A stretch of DNA of 64,000 nt from Fuerstiella sp. (GTDB taxonomy: Bacteria > Planctomycetota > Planctomycetia > Planctomycetales > Planctomycetaceae). Positions 18,014 to 26,936 of the stretch are shown in pieces. The DNA lies in the NCBI GenBank assembly GCA_029245955.1, contig JAQWOH010000053.1, positions 1 to 64,000 on the forward strand, given 5' to 3'. Below the pieces are notes generated by a model, which saw only the letters and a program-made list of their open reading frames with translations, did no database searches and had not been told where the DNA came from. A program made the position numbers and the translations under genes. Positions within the stretch are counted from its first letter, which is position 1, and each line of letters starts with the position of its first letter.

Positions 18014-19819
18014 ATGGAGTGGTTTCCGATCGCTCTGACTCTGGGCGTGATTGTGGTGGTGATCGTCGCAATCATGCACTACCGATTTCCCGCAGATATT
18101 TCTCTGCTGGGCGGATTGACGCTGTTGCTGGTGTATGGAACGTTTGACAAAGATCACGGCCTGTCGGTCACACAGGGTCTGTCCGGATTCGCAAATCCAG
18201 GCGTGCTGACCGTCGCCGTGCTGTTTGTCGTTGCTGATGGTCTGCAGCGAACCGGAGCGTTTGCGTGGCTGGGGATGCGTCTGCTGGGAACGCCAAAAGG
18301 CACAACATCTGCTCAGCTGCGCACGATGGTGCCCGCGGCTCTGCTGAGTGCATTTCTGAATAACACTCCGGTCGTGGCGCTGATGATGCCAATTATCAGC
18401 GACTGGTCTCGCAAGCACCGTATCTCGGTCAGTCATCTGTTCATGCCGCTCAGCTTTGCCGCCATCCTTGGCGGCATGTGTACTCTGATCGGCACCAGCA
18501 CGACAATCGTGGTCAACAGTAAGCTGGTAGAGCACAATCCGGGCAGCGGTCTGACGATGTTCGAACTGGCGTGGGTGGGCGTACCGTGCCTGGTCGCTGG
18601 CGTCGGCTTTCTGACATTGTTCACACGACGACTGCTGCCGGAACGTCAACCCGCGTTTACGGCCAACGATGACCCTCGCGAGTACACCGTGGAAATGGAG
18701 GTCGACCCCAGCAGTCCACTTGTTGGCAATACAATTGAAGAAGCCGGTCTGAGACACCTGCCTGGTATGTATCTGATGGAAATCGACCGCGACGGCCACG
18801 TGCTGCCGGCAGTCAGTTCCGACAGTCTGCTGCGTGCAAACGATCACCTGGTATTTGTTGGAGTCGTCGAATCAGTCGTCGATCTGCAGAAAATCCCGGG
18901 ACTCAAACCCGCCACCGACCAGTTGTTCAAACTGGATGGTCCGCGTTCTCAGCGGTGTCTGATGGAAGCTGTTGTGTCCGGCAGTTACCCTTTCCTGCGA
19001 ATGACGATTCGGGAATCCAAGTTTCGTTCGCACTACAATGCCGCCATTATCGCAGTCAATCGTGACGGTATTCGTCTGCCTGGCAGAATCGGTGACATTC
19101 GTCTGCAGCCTGGTGACACTCTGCTGCTGGAATCAAGCCAGAACTTCATCGAGCAACAGCGCAATTCCCGGCACTTTTTTCTTGTCAGCGAAGTGCAGAA
19201 CTCCGCTCCGGTACGTCACGAGAACGCCTGGATCGCTCGACTGATCATGGCCGGTTTTGTTGTCGCCGCGTCTGTGTTCGGTACGCTTGGTGTTAACGAT
19301 GCCGCGCTGCTGGCAGCCCTGCCGGCGGCGATGCTGATGCTGTTCTTTCGCTGTACGCGAGCTGAAGACGCCCGCCGTGCGATTGACTGGAACGTCATTC
19401 TAGTGATGGCTGCGGGCCTTGGGATCGGCGAGGCCATGAAGGCCAGCCAGGCCGACAGATTCGTCAGCGAAGCAATGGCGGCGCTGGTCAGCAATGGGCA
19501 TTATCCCATGTTGATCGCCATCTACACGCTGTCCGTTGTACTGACCAACCTGATCACGGCCAAAGCCGCGGCAGTTCTCGTGCTGCAGATTGCGCTGGCA
19601 TCCGCAACGGCGATGAATGTCAACGCCGAACCCCTGATTATCGCCCTCATCATGGGGTCCGCGGGCAGCTTTGCCACACCCTTCGGCTACCAGACCAACA
19701 TGATGGTCTACGGCCCCGGGGGCTATCGATCCTCCGACTATCTAAGACTCGGCCTGCCCCTCAGCATCATCGTGGGAATCATCACCGTCCTCATTACACC
19801 GTTGATCTGGCCGTTTTAG
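18014..19819 (+). CDS. SLC13-type anion permease with TrkA-C domains
   Basis: A 601-residue inner-membrane transporter. Membrane helices at residues 1-200 and 400-601 flank two cytoplasmic TrkA-C (RCK_C) domains: the first near 225-300 (VDPSSPLVGNTIEEAGL), the second near 320-390 (NRDGIRLPGRIGDIRLQPGD). The family motifs NNTPVVALMMP near residue 116 and the C-terminal GSAGSFATPFGYQTNMMVYG are present. Members move sulfate, dicarboxylates or other anions with Na+. Adjacent PAP phosphatase points to sulfate. GTG 18011 directly precedes the ATG. Its last 78 bases overlap the convergent ABC permease gene. Confidence 0.9.
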   Translation: MEWFPIALTLGVIVVVIVAIMHYRFPADISLLGGLTLLLVYGTFDKDHGLSVTQGLSGFANPGVLTVAVLFVVADGLQRTGAFAWLGMRLLGTPKGTTSAQLRTMVPAALLSAFLNNTPVVALMMPIISDWSRKHRISVSHLFMPLSFAAILGGMCTLIGTSTTIVVNSKLVEHNPGSGLTMFELAWVGVPCLVAGVGFLTLFTRRLLPERQPAFTANDDPREYTVEMEVDPSSPLVGNTIEEAGLRHLPGMYLMEIDRDGHVLPAVSSDSLLRANDHLVFVGVVESVVDLQKIPGLKPATDQLFKLDGPRSQRCLMEAVVSGSYPFLRMTIRESKFRSHYNAAIIAVNRDGIRLPGRIGDIRLQPGDTLLLESSQNFIEQQRNSRHFFLVSEVQNSAPVRHENAWIARLIMAGFVVAASVFGTLGVNDAALLAALPAAMLMLFFRCTRAEDARRAIDWNVILVMAAGLGIGEAMKASQADRFVSEAMAALVSNGHYPMLIAIYTLSVVLTNLITAKAAAVLVLQIALASATAMNVNAEPLIIALIMGSAGSFATPFGYQTNMMVYGPGGYRSSDYLRLGLPLSIIVGIITVLITPLIWPF

Positions 19820-21982
19820 TCCAGTTGTCGCCAGCAACGTCACAGCCACTGCGATCGACACGGCAGCACCGACCAGAACGGATGCCGGCAGATGCTGTCG
19901 TTCAGAGATACCAATGCCCAGTTGCGTCAGTTCAGATTCGAACTCGGACACAATAATCAACAGCCCATTGTGCATCACGTGCAGCAACATGCCAGGCAGC
20001 ACGCTGCCGGATCGTTCAAGAACAATGCCCAGAACAATACCCATCAGAGTGCTGGGAATCAGCCGCTCAAAAAGCAACGCGTCTTTGACAATGACGTGAA
20101 ACAGACCAAACAGCACTGCAGAGGAAATGATGGACATCGATGCCGAAGCGCGGGCGCGAATGGAATTCTGCAGAAAGCCACGAAAGAAAAATTCTTCGCA
20201 GGCGGCCGGTGCCACAGCCAGTGATACAAGCTTGATCCACAATGGCACGGCCTTCAGATTACCTTCAAATCGTTCGTAAATCTGCTTTAGTTCCTCAATC
20301 CGATCGTCCGTCAGAATCGATATCTCAATTTCGTATATGTAAGGCCACAAAGATCCTCCCAGAAGAACGGCGGCCGGCCAGAACCACCACTTTGGCAGAC
20401 GCAGCGAAAACCCGTGAAGCAGCTGTACTCGCGCAAAACCTGCCAGGCAGACGGGAATCAACACAAACAGGAACAACGAAACTAAACCTGCGGCCAGCAA
20501 CTGAATTGACAAACTGACATTCAGACGCGACGGGATGGAACCTGCCACAATGAACAATGAAAACACGACAGCCAGACACGACATCGATACCTGGGTCGAG
20601 GCCACGTCAGTGGATTCCTGAGGCCGTCTCAGCAACTCTGTCAACGTGCCGCCGCTGCCGTACAGAACTGCATCCGAACCAAAAATTCTGGCGGCAACTG
20701 CTAATGCCAGCACGCCGTACAGCACGGTGGAAATCAGAACGATGGCAAACATCAACAAACTGACGTTGCCCTGCAGCAGATCTCGTGCCATCAGTACTGT
20801 GTTGACCAGTGGAGTCACCGCCAGTATTCCGTTGATCTGCAGATTCGGCATCAGGCTGAACACACCCGGTGTCAGAGAAATCAGCATCAGCGGCACAAGG
20901 TACGCCTGAGCTTCCTTAAAACTGCGGGCAACGCTGGTAATGCTGAGCAACACGGCTGAAAAGAACGCGGCAAAAACCACCATCAGCACAATTACCTGTA
21001 CGACCATCGTCGGCCCCAGGTTACCCAGTACGGTGCCTTCCAGGCCCAGGGCGAACAATGTTGCGAACATCGAGATCAGATTCATCGTGGCCGTCAGAAG
21101 AGCGACCGTCAGTACAGCGACGAATTTTCCGGCCAGCAGCGTCATTCGTGAAACCGGCGCCGCGACCAGAATTTCCATCGTGCCGCGTTCGCGTTCACCT
21201 GCGGTCAGGTCGATCGCCGGGTAAACTGCACCCGTCATGGTCATTAGTACCAATACCAGAGGGATAAATGTAATCAGAGAACTGCTGTTTCCCTGGTCAC
21301 TGGATGACAGGACCTGGGTCGCCACCGTCGCCGGACGTACGCGGGACAGCTGATTAATTTCCAACAGCCGATCGACATACCGGTCATTGATCGCATCCAG
21401 CCGTCGTGTGATTTCCTTATAACCGCGATCGCTGAGTGCCGATCCCTCCCGACGCAGAATCTGCCACTTCAGAAACGGGGGACCTCGACGAGGTCTCCCT
21501 CCATCAACATTCTCAACGGACGTCAACTTTACACCGATGTCAGCAAAACGTTCCGAAACCTGCTGTTCCACAGAGAACCCGGACTCTAATTCATCCAGCG
21601 AAAAGACTCTGAATTCAAACTCCGGTTGCCCACGTGCACCCAGCACATCCGCCACGGCTGAGGAATCAGCAGGCTCCCCGGATCGAGTTCCCTGCTGCAT
21701 GACCGCGATCTGTCCTCCACGAATCATCGCCTCCGCAAATCGTCGAGAATCCTCTTCGGTTTCCAGACAGACATGAACTTCAATCGTCTGCAGGTGTGAC
21801 AAATTGTTCAGCAGACCTTTGCGTAGAATCACACCAAGCAGCGGATACACCAGCAATGGCATCAGAACAAGCGTCATCACCGTACGACGGTCACGCAGAA
21901 TTTCGCGCAACTCCTTCGTCGCCAGTCGCCATGTGCGACTGCCGGAGTCCCTGGAGTTGACAGATTTTGACTCGTCCGACAT
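19742..21982 (-). CDS. ABC-2 type permease fused to a CPBP intramembrane protease
   Basis: A 746-residue membrane protein in two parts. Residues 1-470 are a NatB-like ABC-2 permease: an N-terminal helix (TLVLMPLLVYPLLGVIL), a large extracytoplasmic domain and a bundle of helices containing ERERGTMEILVAAPVSRM. The C-terminal part is a complete CPBP (Abi/type II CAAX-protease-like) domain: CEEFFFRGFL gives the EExxxR motif, FGLFHV the second and HVMHNGL the third. Such fusions are known in planctomycetes. It follows the ATPase gene by 87 bases and should pair with it in an export system. Its last 25 residues are hydrophilic and encoded across the end of the SLC13 gene. Confidence 0.9.
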   Translation of the reverse strand: MSDESKSVNSRDSGSRTWRLATKELREILRDRRTVMTLVLMPLLVYPLLGVILRKGLLNNLSHLQTIEVHVCLETEEDSRRFAEAMIRGGQIAVMQQGTRSGEPADSSAVADVLGARGQPEFEFRVFSLDELESGFSVEQQVSERFADIGVKLTSVENVDGGRPRRGPPFLKWQILRREGSALSDRGYKEITRRLDAINDRYVDRLLEINQLSRVRPATVATQVLSSSDQGNSSSLITFIPLVLVLMTMTGAVYPAIDLTAGERERGTMEILVAAPVSRMTLLAGKFVAVLTVALLTATMNLISMFATLFALGLEGTVLGNLGPTMVVQVIVLMVVFAAFFSAVLLSITSVARSFKEAQAYLVPLMLISLTPGVFSLMPNLQINGILAVTPLVNTVLMARDLLQGNVSLLMFAIVLISTVLYGVLALAVAARIFGSDAVLYGSGGTLTELLRRPQESTDVASTQVSMSCLAVVFSLFIVAGSIPSRLNVSLSIQLLAAGLVSLFLFVLIPVCLAGFARVQLLHGFSLRLPKWWFWPAAVLLGGSLWPYIYEIEISILTDDRIEELKQIYERFEGNLKAVPLWIKLVSLAVAPAACEEFFFRGFLQNSIRARASASMSIISSAVLFGLFHVIVKDALLFERLIPSTLMGIVLGIVLERSGSVLPGMLLHVMHNGLLIIVSEFESELTQLGIGISERQHLPASVLVGAAVSIAVAVTLLATTGLKRPDQRCNEDGDDSHDDAEGQAES

Positions 21983-22069
21983 ACAAAAAAGTCTTCGCTC
22001 AATCGAAATCAGCGTCCCAAAGGCACTGCCCGGAAGTTTTGGGAGGCTTCTCGAACAGCACACGATTCG

Positions 22070-22879
22070 TTACGCGTCGAAACATATCGCCGCTTTCGAA
22101 GTCTTCAGCAGGTTCACAAACATCTCCGTCAACGAATGTTCATGCGTCGTCGACTGCAGTTCCGCCAGCGTACCACAATGCTGCAGTCGCCCCTGATGCA
22201 AAAGCCCGAACCGGTCAGCAAATCGTTCGGCCTCATCAAGTCGATGAGTACAGATAATGACGGCCTTCTTCTGCGATCTCAGCAGCTGAAGATACTCAAA
22301 CACGACCTGACTGCCGACCACATCAAGACCACGTGTCGGCTCGTCCAGCAACATAACGGGCGGATCATGCATCAGTGCCCGAGCCAGATTCACGCGTTGT
22401 TTCTGCCCGGTACTCAACACACCACACCGGCGGTCAATGTATTCCCGAAAGTCCAGTACGTCTGCCAGCCGTTCAATTCGTTCTGCCTGGGCAGCGGGCG
22501 ACACATCGTAAAGATCAGCCACGAAAGACAGCATTTCCCGGGGCGTCAGCCATTGATAGACGCCGACGCTGGTCGACACGAAGCCGATCAGCCGCTTGAT
22601 CTGATCCGGATTGTCCATCACTGATACGCCATCGATGCTGGAATCACCGGCCGAAGGCTGCAACAGGCCGAGCATCATTCGCAGTGTTGTCGTTTTACCG
22701 GCACCATTTGGCCCCAGCAAGCCGAACACTTCTCCCCGATTCACCGAAAACGAAACATCCTCAACTGCCGTCACAACACTACCGTCGGACAATGGGAATC
22801 GCTTCGTGAGTCTGGATACCGTGATCAAAGGGCTGCTACCACGCTGGTCAGAAAAATCGAGTCGGCCGTCCTGCAGCAC
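22070..22879 (-). CDS. ABC transporter ATP-binding protein (NatA-like)
   Basis: A 269-residue cytoplasmic ATPase. Walker A is LLGPNGAGKTTTLRMM near residue 54, the signature motif is LSTGQKQRVNLARAL near 151, Walker B is PVMLLDEPTRGLD near 174, and the switch histidine is in IICTHRLDEAE near 208. The LSTGQ signature and the general sequence resemble NatA, which works with NatB in Na+ export or in drug and lipid export. The start codon is GTG at 22879; an alternative start closer to SPLITVSRL is possible. It is the first gene of the two-gene ABC operon. Confidence 0.9.
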   Translation of the reverse strand: MLQDGRLDFSDQRGSSPLITVSRLTKRFPLSDGSVVTAVEDVSFSVNRGEVFGLLGPNGAGKTTTLRMMLGLLQPSAGDSSIDGVSVMDNPDQIKRLIGFVSTSVGVYQWLTPREMLSFVADLYDVSPAAQAERIERLADVLDFREYIDRRCGVLSTGQKQRVNLARALMHDPPVMLLDEPTRGLDVVGSQVVFEYLQLLRSQKKAVIICTHRLDEAERFADRFGLLHQGRLQHCGTLAELQSTTHEHSLTEMFVNLLKTSKAAICFDA

Positions 22880-22934
22880 CAGTCTACGAATTCAGTCTCC
22901 CATAACCACGGTGGAAGATTAAACGACTCAAAGG

Positions 22935-24191
22935 TTAGCGAAAGTCGCGTTCCACAGACCGCACAACGCGACCGTTTTCGCTGCGAATACGATCGAGCAG
23001 CCGGTTGGCAGCGGCAACATGAGTATCACCATCCTGTTCGGACTTCAGGCACACAAACAGAAACCCAATGATCGCACGCACGGTGCGCAGATCGTTGTTC
23101 CTGCAGTCTTCGTACACTTCAGTCAGCAGAGGTACGGCCTTCCAGTCCTGCCAGCGAGCCAGGTCGCGAACGGCGATTTCACGCAGATCTTCTCGCTCCA
23201 GCATCGGATACAGTGCCGAGCGCAATCTTTGTTTCTGCATAAGTTCTGGTTCATACGCCCAGACGAACTGCAGTGCCTGGACCACAGCAAAGCAGTCGAA
23301 CTGCGACGCATTGGCATTTTCCAGACGGGTTTCTTCCAGAAAGCTGAGTCCGTCTTCGCCGGTCAACAGCAGCAATCCTCCCATCAGTCCCTCGACGCCA
23401 AAACGGATTTCCCCGGACACGGGCTGACCGATCTGCTGTTCCAGAAACTCTGCATCCTGTTCGCTGCCGCAGACACCCAGCATCATACCATACAATCCCA
23501 ACCGTTCCGGACTGGTCTGTTTGTTAGAAATCCACGTTCGAAGCTTGTCTGCCGGAAACAGCTTTCGACTCGCAACGATGTCTTCGTAGTCCGCATTCGC
23601 AAACTCACCCCACGCATCGGCAGCCACCAAAGGCCCTTCAGTTTCAAGGAACGGCAGGAAGTACTTTAGTCGTTCCTGAGTTTCTTTCTTCGGGCCAGGG
23701 GCCGCAGTGATGTATCGATATGAGCGAACAGAAACGCCATCGGCCCAATCCCATTCGAAAGTCTGCGGTCTCAAACTCGAAACGTCAGAATCTGATGTGC
23801 CGCTTGCCGAAATCTTTCGGATGGCAGAAGACGTGGGATTCGCATCATCCTGTGCAAACGTTTCAATGACTGACGGAATCTCAGCGCTACGCAGACCGCC
23901 CCTCAGCAGGAACAGGTCACCGGCCTGTCCATAAAGGTAGTCATTCATGCGAACAATTCTGCCATCCGGAAGCACATCCCGACCTTTGTGAACTTCCACG
24001 ATCTCCAGAACGGCATATGGTTTTTCTGTCTGTGACCCCTCGTGTGTAATCTGCAGTTTTGCCAGAACCACAACTTCAGCGTCCGCAACCATTTCCGCCC
24101 AGGTCTGCATTGGTGCCAGACAAAATGGACACGCTGACACCATTGACGAACAGATAGTCAGCGTTAGGACAGCAATCGTAAATTTCATCAT
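22935..24191 (-). CDS. Secreted CPFC protein of unknown function
   Basis: A 418-residue exported protein. Signal peptide KFTIAVLTLTICSSMVSA is followed directly by CPFCLAPMQTWAEMVADAEV, so the mature protein begins with a CxxC pair; this start followed by a beta-rich VVVLAKLQI segment resembles the layout of netrin/TIMP-like domains, but I cannot confirm it. The C-terminal half is helical and HEAT-like (LYPMLEREDLREIAVRDLAR). The GGAG site of the sequence before the double ATG (24191/24188) fixes the start. A CPFC pair also appears in the lipoprotein at 57132, otherwise not similar. Confidence 0.7.
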   Translation of the reverse strand: MMKFTIAVLTLTICSSMVSACPFCLAPMQTWAEMVADAEVVVLAKLQITHEGSQTEKPYAVLEIVEVHKGRDVLPDGRIVRMNDYLYGQAGDLFLLRGGLRSAEIPSVIETFAQDDANPTSSAIRKISASGTSDSDVSSLRPQTFEWDWADGVSVRSYRYITAAPGPKKETQERLKYFLPFLETEGPLVAADAWGEFANADYEDIVASRKLFPADKLRTWISNKQTSPERLGLYGMMLGVCGSEQDAEFLEQQIGQPVSGEIRFGVEGLMGGLLLLTGEDGLSFLEETRLENANASQFDCFAVVQALQFVWAYEPELMQKQRLRSALYPMLEREDLREIAVRDLARWQDWKAVPLLTEVYEDCRNNDLRTVRAIIGFLFVCLKSEQDGDTHVAAANRLLDRIRSENGRVVRSVERDFR

Positions 24192-24381
24192 TCGCTCCAT
24201 GCATCCATTCATGGGACTGGTCACCGGCAGATTTGGCCGATCCGTGTTTTATGCCGGTGGTCATCAGACAACAAGACAGAAATGACCGATCGCTCTTTTG
24301 TATGGTTTCGGCAATCTGAGGAATCAGACCAAAGTGAATCGGCTACACAAGAACAATTTCGTTGACTCCGTCCGGACGCAT

Positions 24382-26586
24382 CTAACGCTGCCTGACGCGT
24401 TCAATCCATTCGTCATGCAACGTCTGCAGGCGCGCCACGACTTGAGGTTCTTCCTTTGCGTGATTGACGCTCTCGGGCGCCTCGTCGGCCAGATTGACAA
24501 GTTCCGGGGGACGTCTGGCGATGCCTATCAGTTTCCAGTCGCCGTCGCGTACGGCCCACTTTGACTGCCACTGCCAGTGCATGACAGTGTGGTGCGAATC
24601 TGCATTATCGTTGATGATCGGCAACAGACTCTGACCATCAAGTACCTGGTTGTCAGGCAGATCAACATCGCAGAGTTCTGTGATTGTCGGCAACCAGTCA
24701 CAGAGTGTGATCGCCTGATCACGTACCTCACCCGATGGTAATCGTTGGGGATAGCTGACAATGGCGGGAACTCGCAGACCACCTTCATAGAACGTGGCCT
24801 TGTTGCCCTTCCATTTCCCGGTATTCCCGCCTCCTCCATTGGCCCCGTAGTTGTGCCGCTGAGGAAGGTCCGACAGATGGTTTTCCGGCTTGATTTGATA
24901 GTCTTCTGCCGAATGACCGTTATCACTCTGGAATATGACCGCGGTATTTTCACGTATTCCCAGGCGATCAAGTTCATCCAGAATCTGCCCGATGCGATCG
25001 TCGACGGTAGTGATCATTCGCCCATAGCTTTGTCGCGGCATCTTCACCCCTGCGTACAGTTGATCGAACCGTGAATCTCCCTGTTCGGGGTAGTGCGGAA
25101 TATTAAATGCGGTGTACAGGAAAAACGGCACGTCAGCATAACCGTTGACATGTTCACTGAGGAATCGTTTGCTTTCGGCAACAGTCATGTCCGGAAAATA
25201 CTGACCGCGTTTCCGCACTTCCGTAGTACCACGATACAGGTCATGAAATCCGCTGCCATGCAGAAAAAAATGATTATAGTTATCGATGAAGCCCCCGCGG
25301 TGACCGAAAAATTCGTCAAAGCCCTGAGTCGTCGGGCCGGAGTCAGCGGCGGCACCCAGGTGCCATTTCCCGAATAATGCGGTTCGATATCCGGCACGTC
25401 TCAGAATTTCCGCAATCGTCAGTTCCTCAGAGGCCATGTTGATACCGCGTTCTGCATTCAGATCTCCCTGAGTCCACGAATTAACACCGGATCGTTGAGG
25501 ATGCCGACCGGTCATCAGCATTGCTCGAGCCGGACAGCAAACCATGTGCGCATATGCCTGAGTAAATCGCACACCAGCGTTGGCCAGCCCATCCATTCGC
25601 GGAGTGAACAGGTCACGAGATCCGTAACAACCAACGTCCAGCGTACCCTGGTCGTCCGTCAGTATCACCAGAACATTGGGCCGCTTGTTCTGCACAACCC
25701 TGCCATCCGCCCGACTTCCGTCGGCATTCAGACCGGTACGTCTCAGCGACACGTCGTTCTTCTTCACGGGTACCAGCCGAATCTCTCGGCAGTCCATCAC
25801 AGCGCCGGCAACCTTCCTCTGTGGAATCAACTGCAGCAGAACGTCATCGGCTGCCTTCAGTTCCACCTGGCCCAGGTGTCGCCAGCGAAAATTCTGAAAG
25901 TGTCCTGTCTCCTGCACCGCGAAACTCATCCGCTGGTCGGCCACGCGCAGCTCAACATCACTTCCTCCATGCCCTGTACCGCAACCCTGAAGAATCTCGA
26001 CGTCGTAACGGCCCGCGCGGGCAATGTTGCAGTGCCATTCTGCGAAATCTTTTTCGACGGCCCAGTACCCGACTGTGTTCTTGTGTGGTTGAGGTTCGAA
26101 CCGAAGCTTTTCTCCGTGTACCGTGGCGAATTTCGCTGGCAGTGAAATCACGCCGTGTTTGTTCTCCGCTGCAACCACCTTCCTGCTGAACGCCGTTGGA
26201 GCCGAATCAAGTTCCAGCACCAGTAACTTTCTGTCACCGGCTGGTGGTGTGGTAAGCCTGACAACCCAGTGATCAATTTCCGGCTTCAGCGTCATGGTTG
26301 CTGCGGCTTCGCCACCAATCCAGCGAATACGTTCTACCACGTTCGCCATCCTCGGGATGATCAACTGTTTGCCGTCTGGCACGTCGTCCAGCACGATGAT
26401 CACCGACGTGCTGAGTTGGTACGCCGTGCCGGTTTCCAGTTGTAGTTCCGAAAACTCTTTCGCTCCGTCGGGCAGCTGACCTGTTGCGGCAGCAACAGGT
26501 TCGCCCTCCTTCCGCTGCTGTGCCACTGTCGGTTCGAGAGGTAAAACTGTAACCGCTGAGAACACCACGCAAAGCAGAACACGCAT
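24382..26586 (-). CDS. Secreted sulfatase with N-terminal carbohydrate-binding-like region
   Basis: A 734-residue exported sulfatase. After the signal peptide (LLCVVFSAVTVLPLEPTVA) about 260 residues form a beta-rich region containing YDVEILQGCGTGHGGSDVEL, similar to domains that bind sugar. The catalytic domain starts at NVLVILTDDQGTLDVGCYG, where the aspartates bind Ca2+. The formylglycine motif is VCCPARAMLMTGRHP (CxPxR), followed by GKWHLGA and SDNGHSAEDYQ. It should desulfate polysaccharide in the periplasm or outside. Formylglycine formation needs an activating enzyme, not seen here. Start ATG at 26586; the frame opens earlier but only this start gives a signal peptide. Confidence 0.93.
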   Translation of the reverse strand: MRVLLCVVFSAVTVLPLEPTVAQQRKEGEPVAAATGQLPDGAKEFSELQLETGTAYQLSTSVIIVLDDVPDGKQLIIPRMANVVERIRWIGGEAAATMTLKPEIDHWVVRLTTPPAGDRKLLVLELDSAPTAFSRKVVAAENKHGVISLPAKFATVHGEKLRFEPQPHKNTVGYWAVEKDFAEWHCNIARAGRYDVEILQGCGTGHGGSDVELRVADQRMSFAVQETGHFQNFRWRHLGQVELKAADDVLLQLIPQRKVAGAVMDCREIRLVPVKKNDVSLRRTGLNADGSRADGRVVQNKRPNVLVILTDDQGTLDVGCYGSRDLFTPRMDGLANAGVRFTQAYAHMVCCPARAMLMTGRHPQRSGVNSWTQGDLNAERGINMASEELTIAEILRRAGYRTALFGKWHLGAAADSGPTTQGFDEFFGHRGGFIDNYNHFFLHGSGFHDLYRGTTEVRKRGQYFPDMTVAESKRFLSEHVNGYADVPFFLYTAFNIPHYPEQGDSRFDQLYAGVKMPRQSYGRMITTVDDRIGQILDELDRLGIRENTAVIFQSDNGHSAEDYQIKPENHLSDLPQRHNYGANGGGGNTGKWKGNKATFYEGGLRVPAIVSYPQRLPSGEVRDQAITLCDWLPTITELCDVDLPDNQVLDGQSLLPIINDNADSHHTVMHWQWQSKWAVRDGDWKLIGIARRPPELVNLADEAPESVNHAKEEPQVVARLQTLHDEWIERVRQR

Positions 26587-26936
26587 AAAATCAAACCTCG
26601 ATAGACAAACAAGAGGCTCACTGACGCTGCAAACCCGGATCGTCAGTCTACACCGTATTACGGCCGCCATCATTCCTCAGCCCGAGAATATTCAACACGA
26701 CGTGCAACAACAGCGCGTCGTTTCGCCGAGGCGGGGCTGGACTGAACTGGCGGAGGAAGCCCCGGGGTTTCACTCTTTGCTCACTCCAATTACCAGGCCC
26801 TTGCAACGTCACAACCATTCATGACAGCGTCCTGCGCCACAACGTGGCGACACCTTACCCCGTTCCATGATTGCGAAGCATCGTCCGTTGTCGTTTAATT
26901 CTGCTGAATCAGACTCAACATATTCAGGAGATCGCG
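26587..26936. other. Divergent intergenic region, sulfatase/aldehyde dehydrogenase
   Basis: About 350 bases between two outward-facing genes, so both promoters should be here. I see no convincing open frame, RNA or strong dyad. The CAGGAG ribosome binding site of the aldehyde dehydrogenase is at 26925-26930. Confidence 0.4.

Noticed and set aside
17648..18847. 399-codon open frame on the minus strand
   Set aside because: Antisense across the PAP phosphatase and SLC13 genes, both with clear motifs; the translation is Gln/His-rich and lacks any domain.
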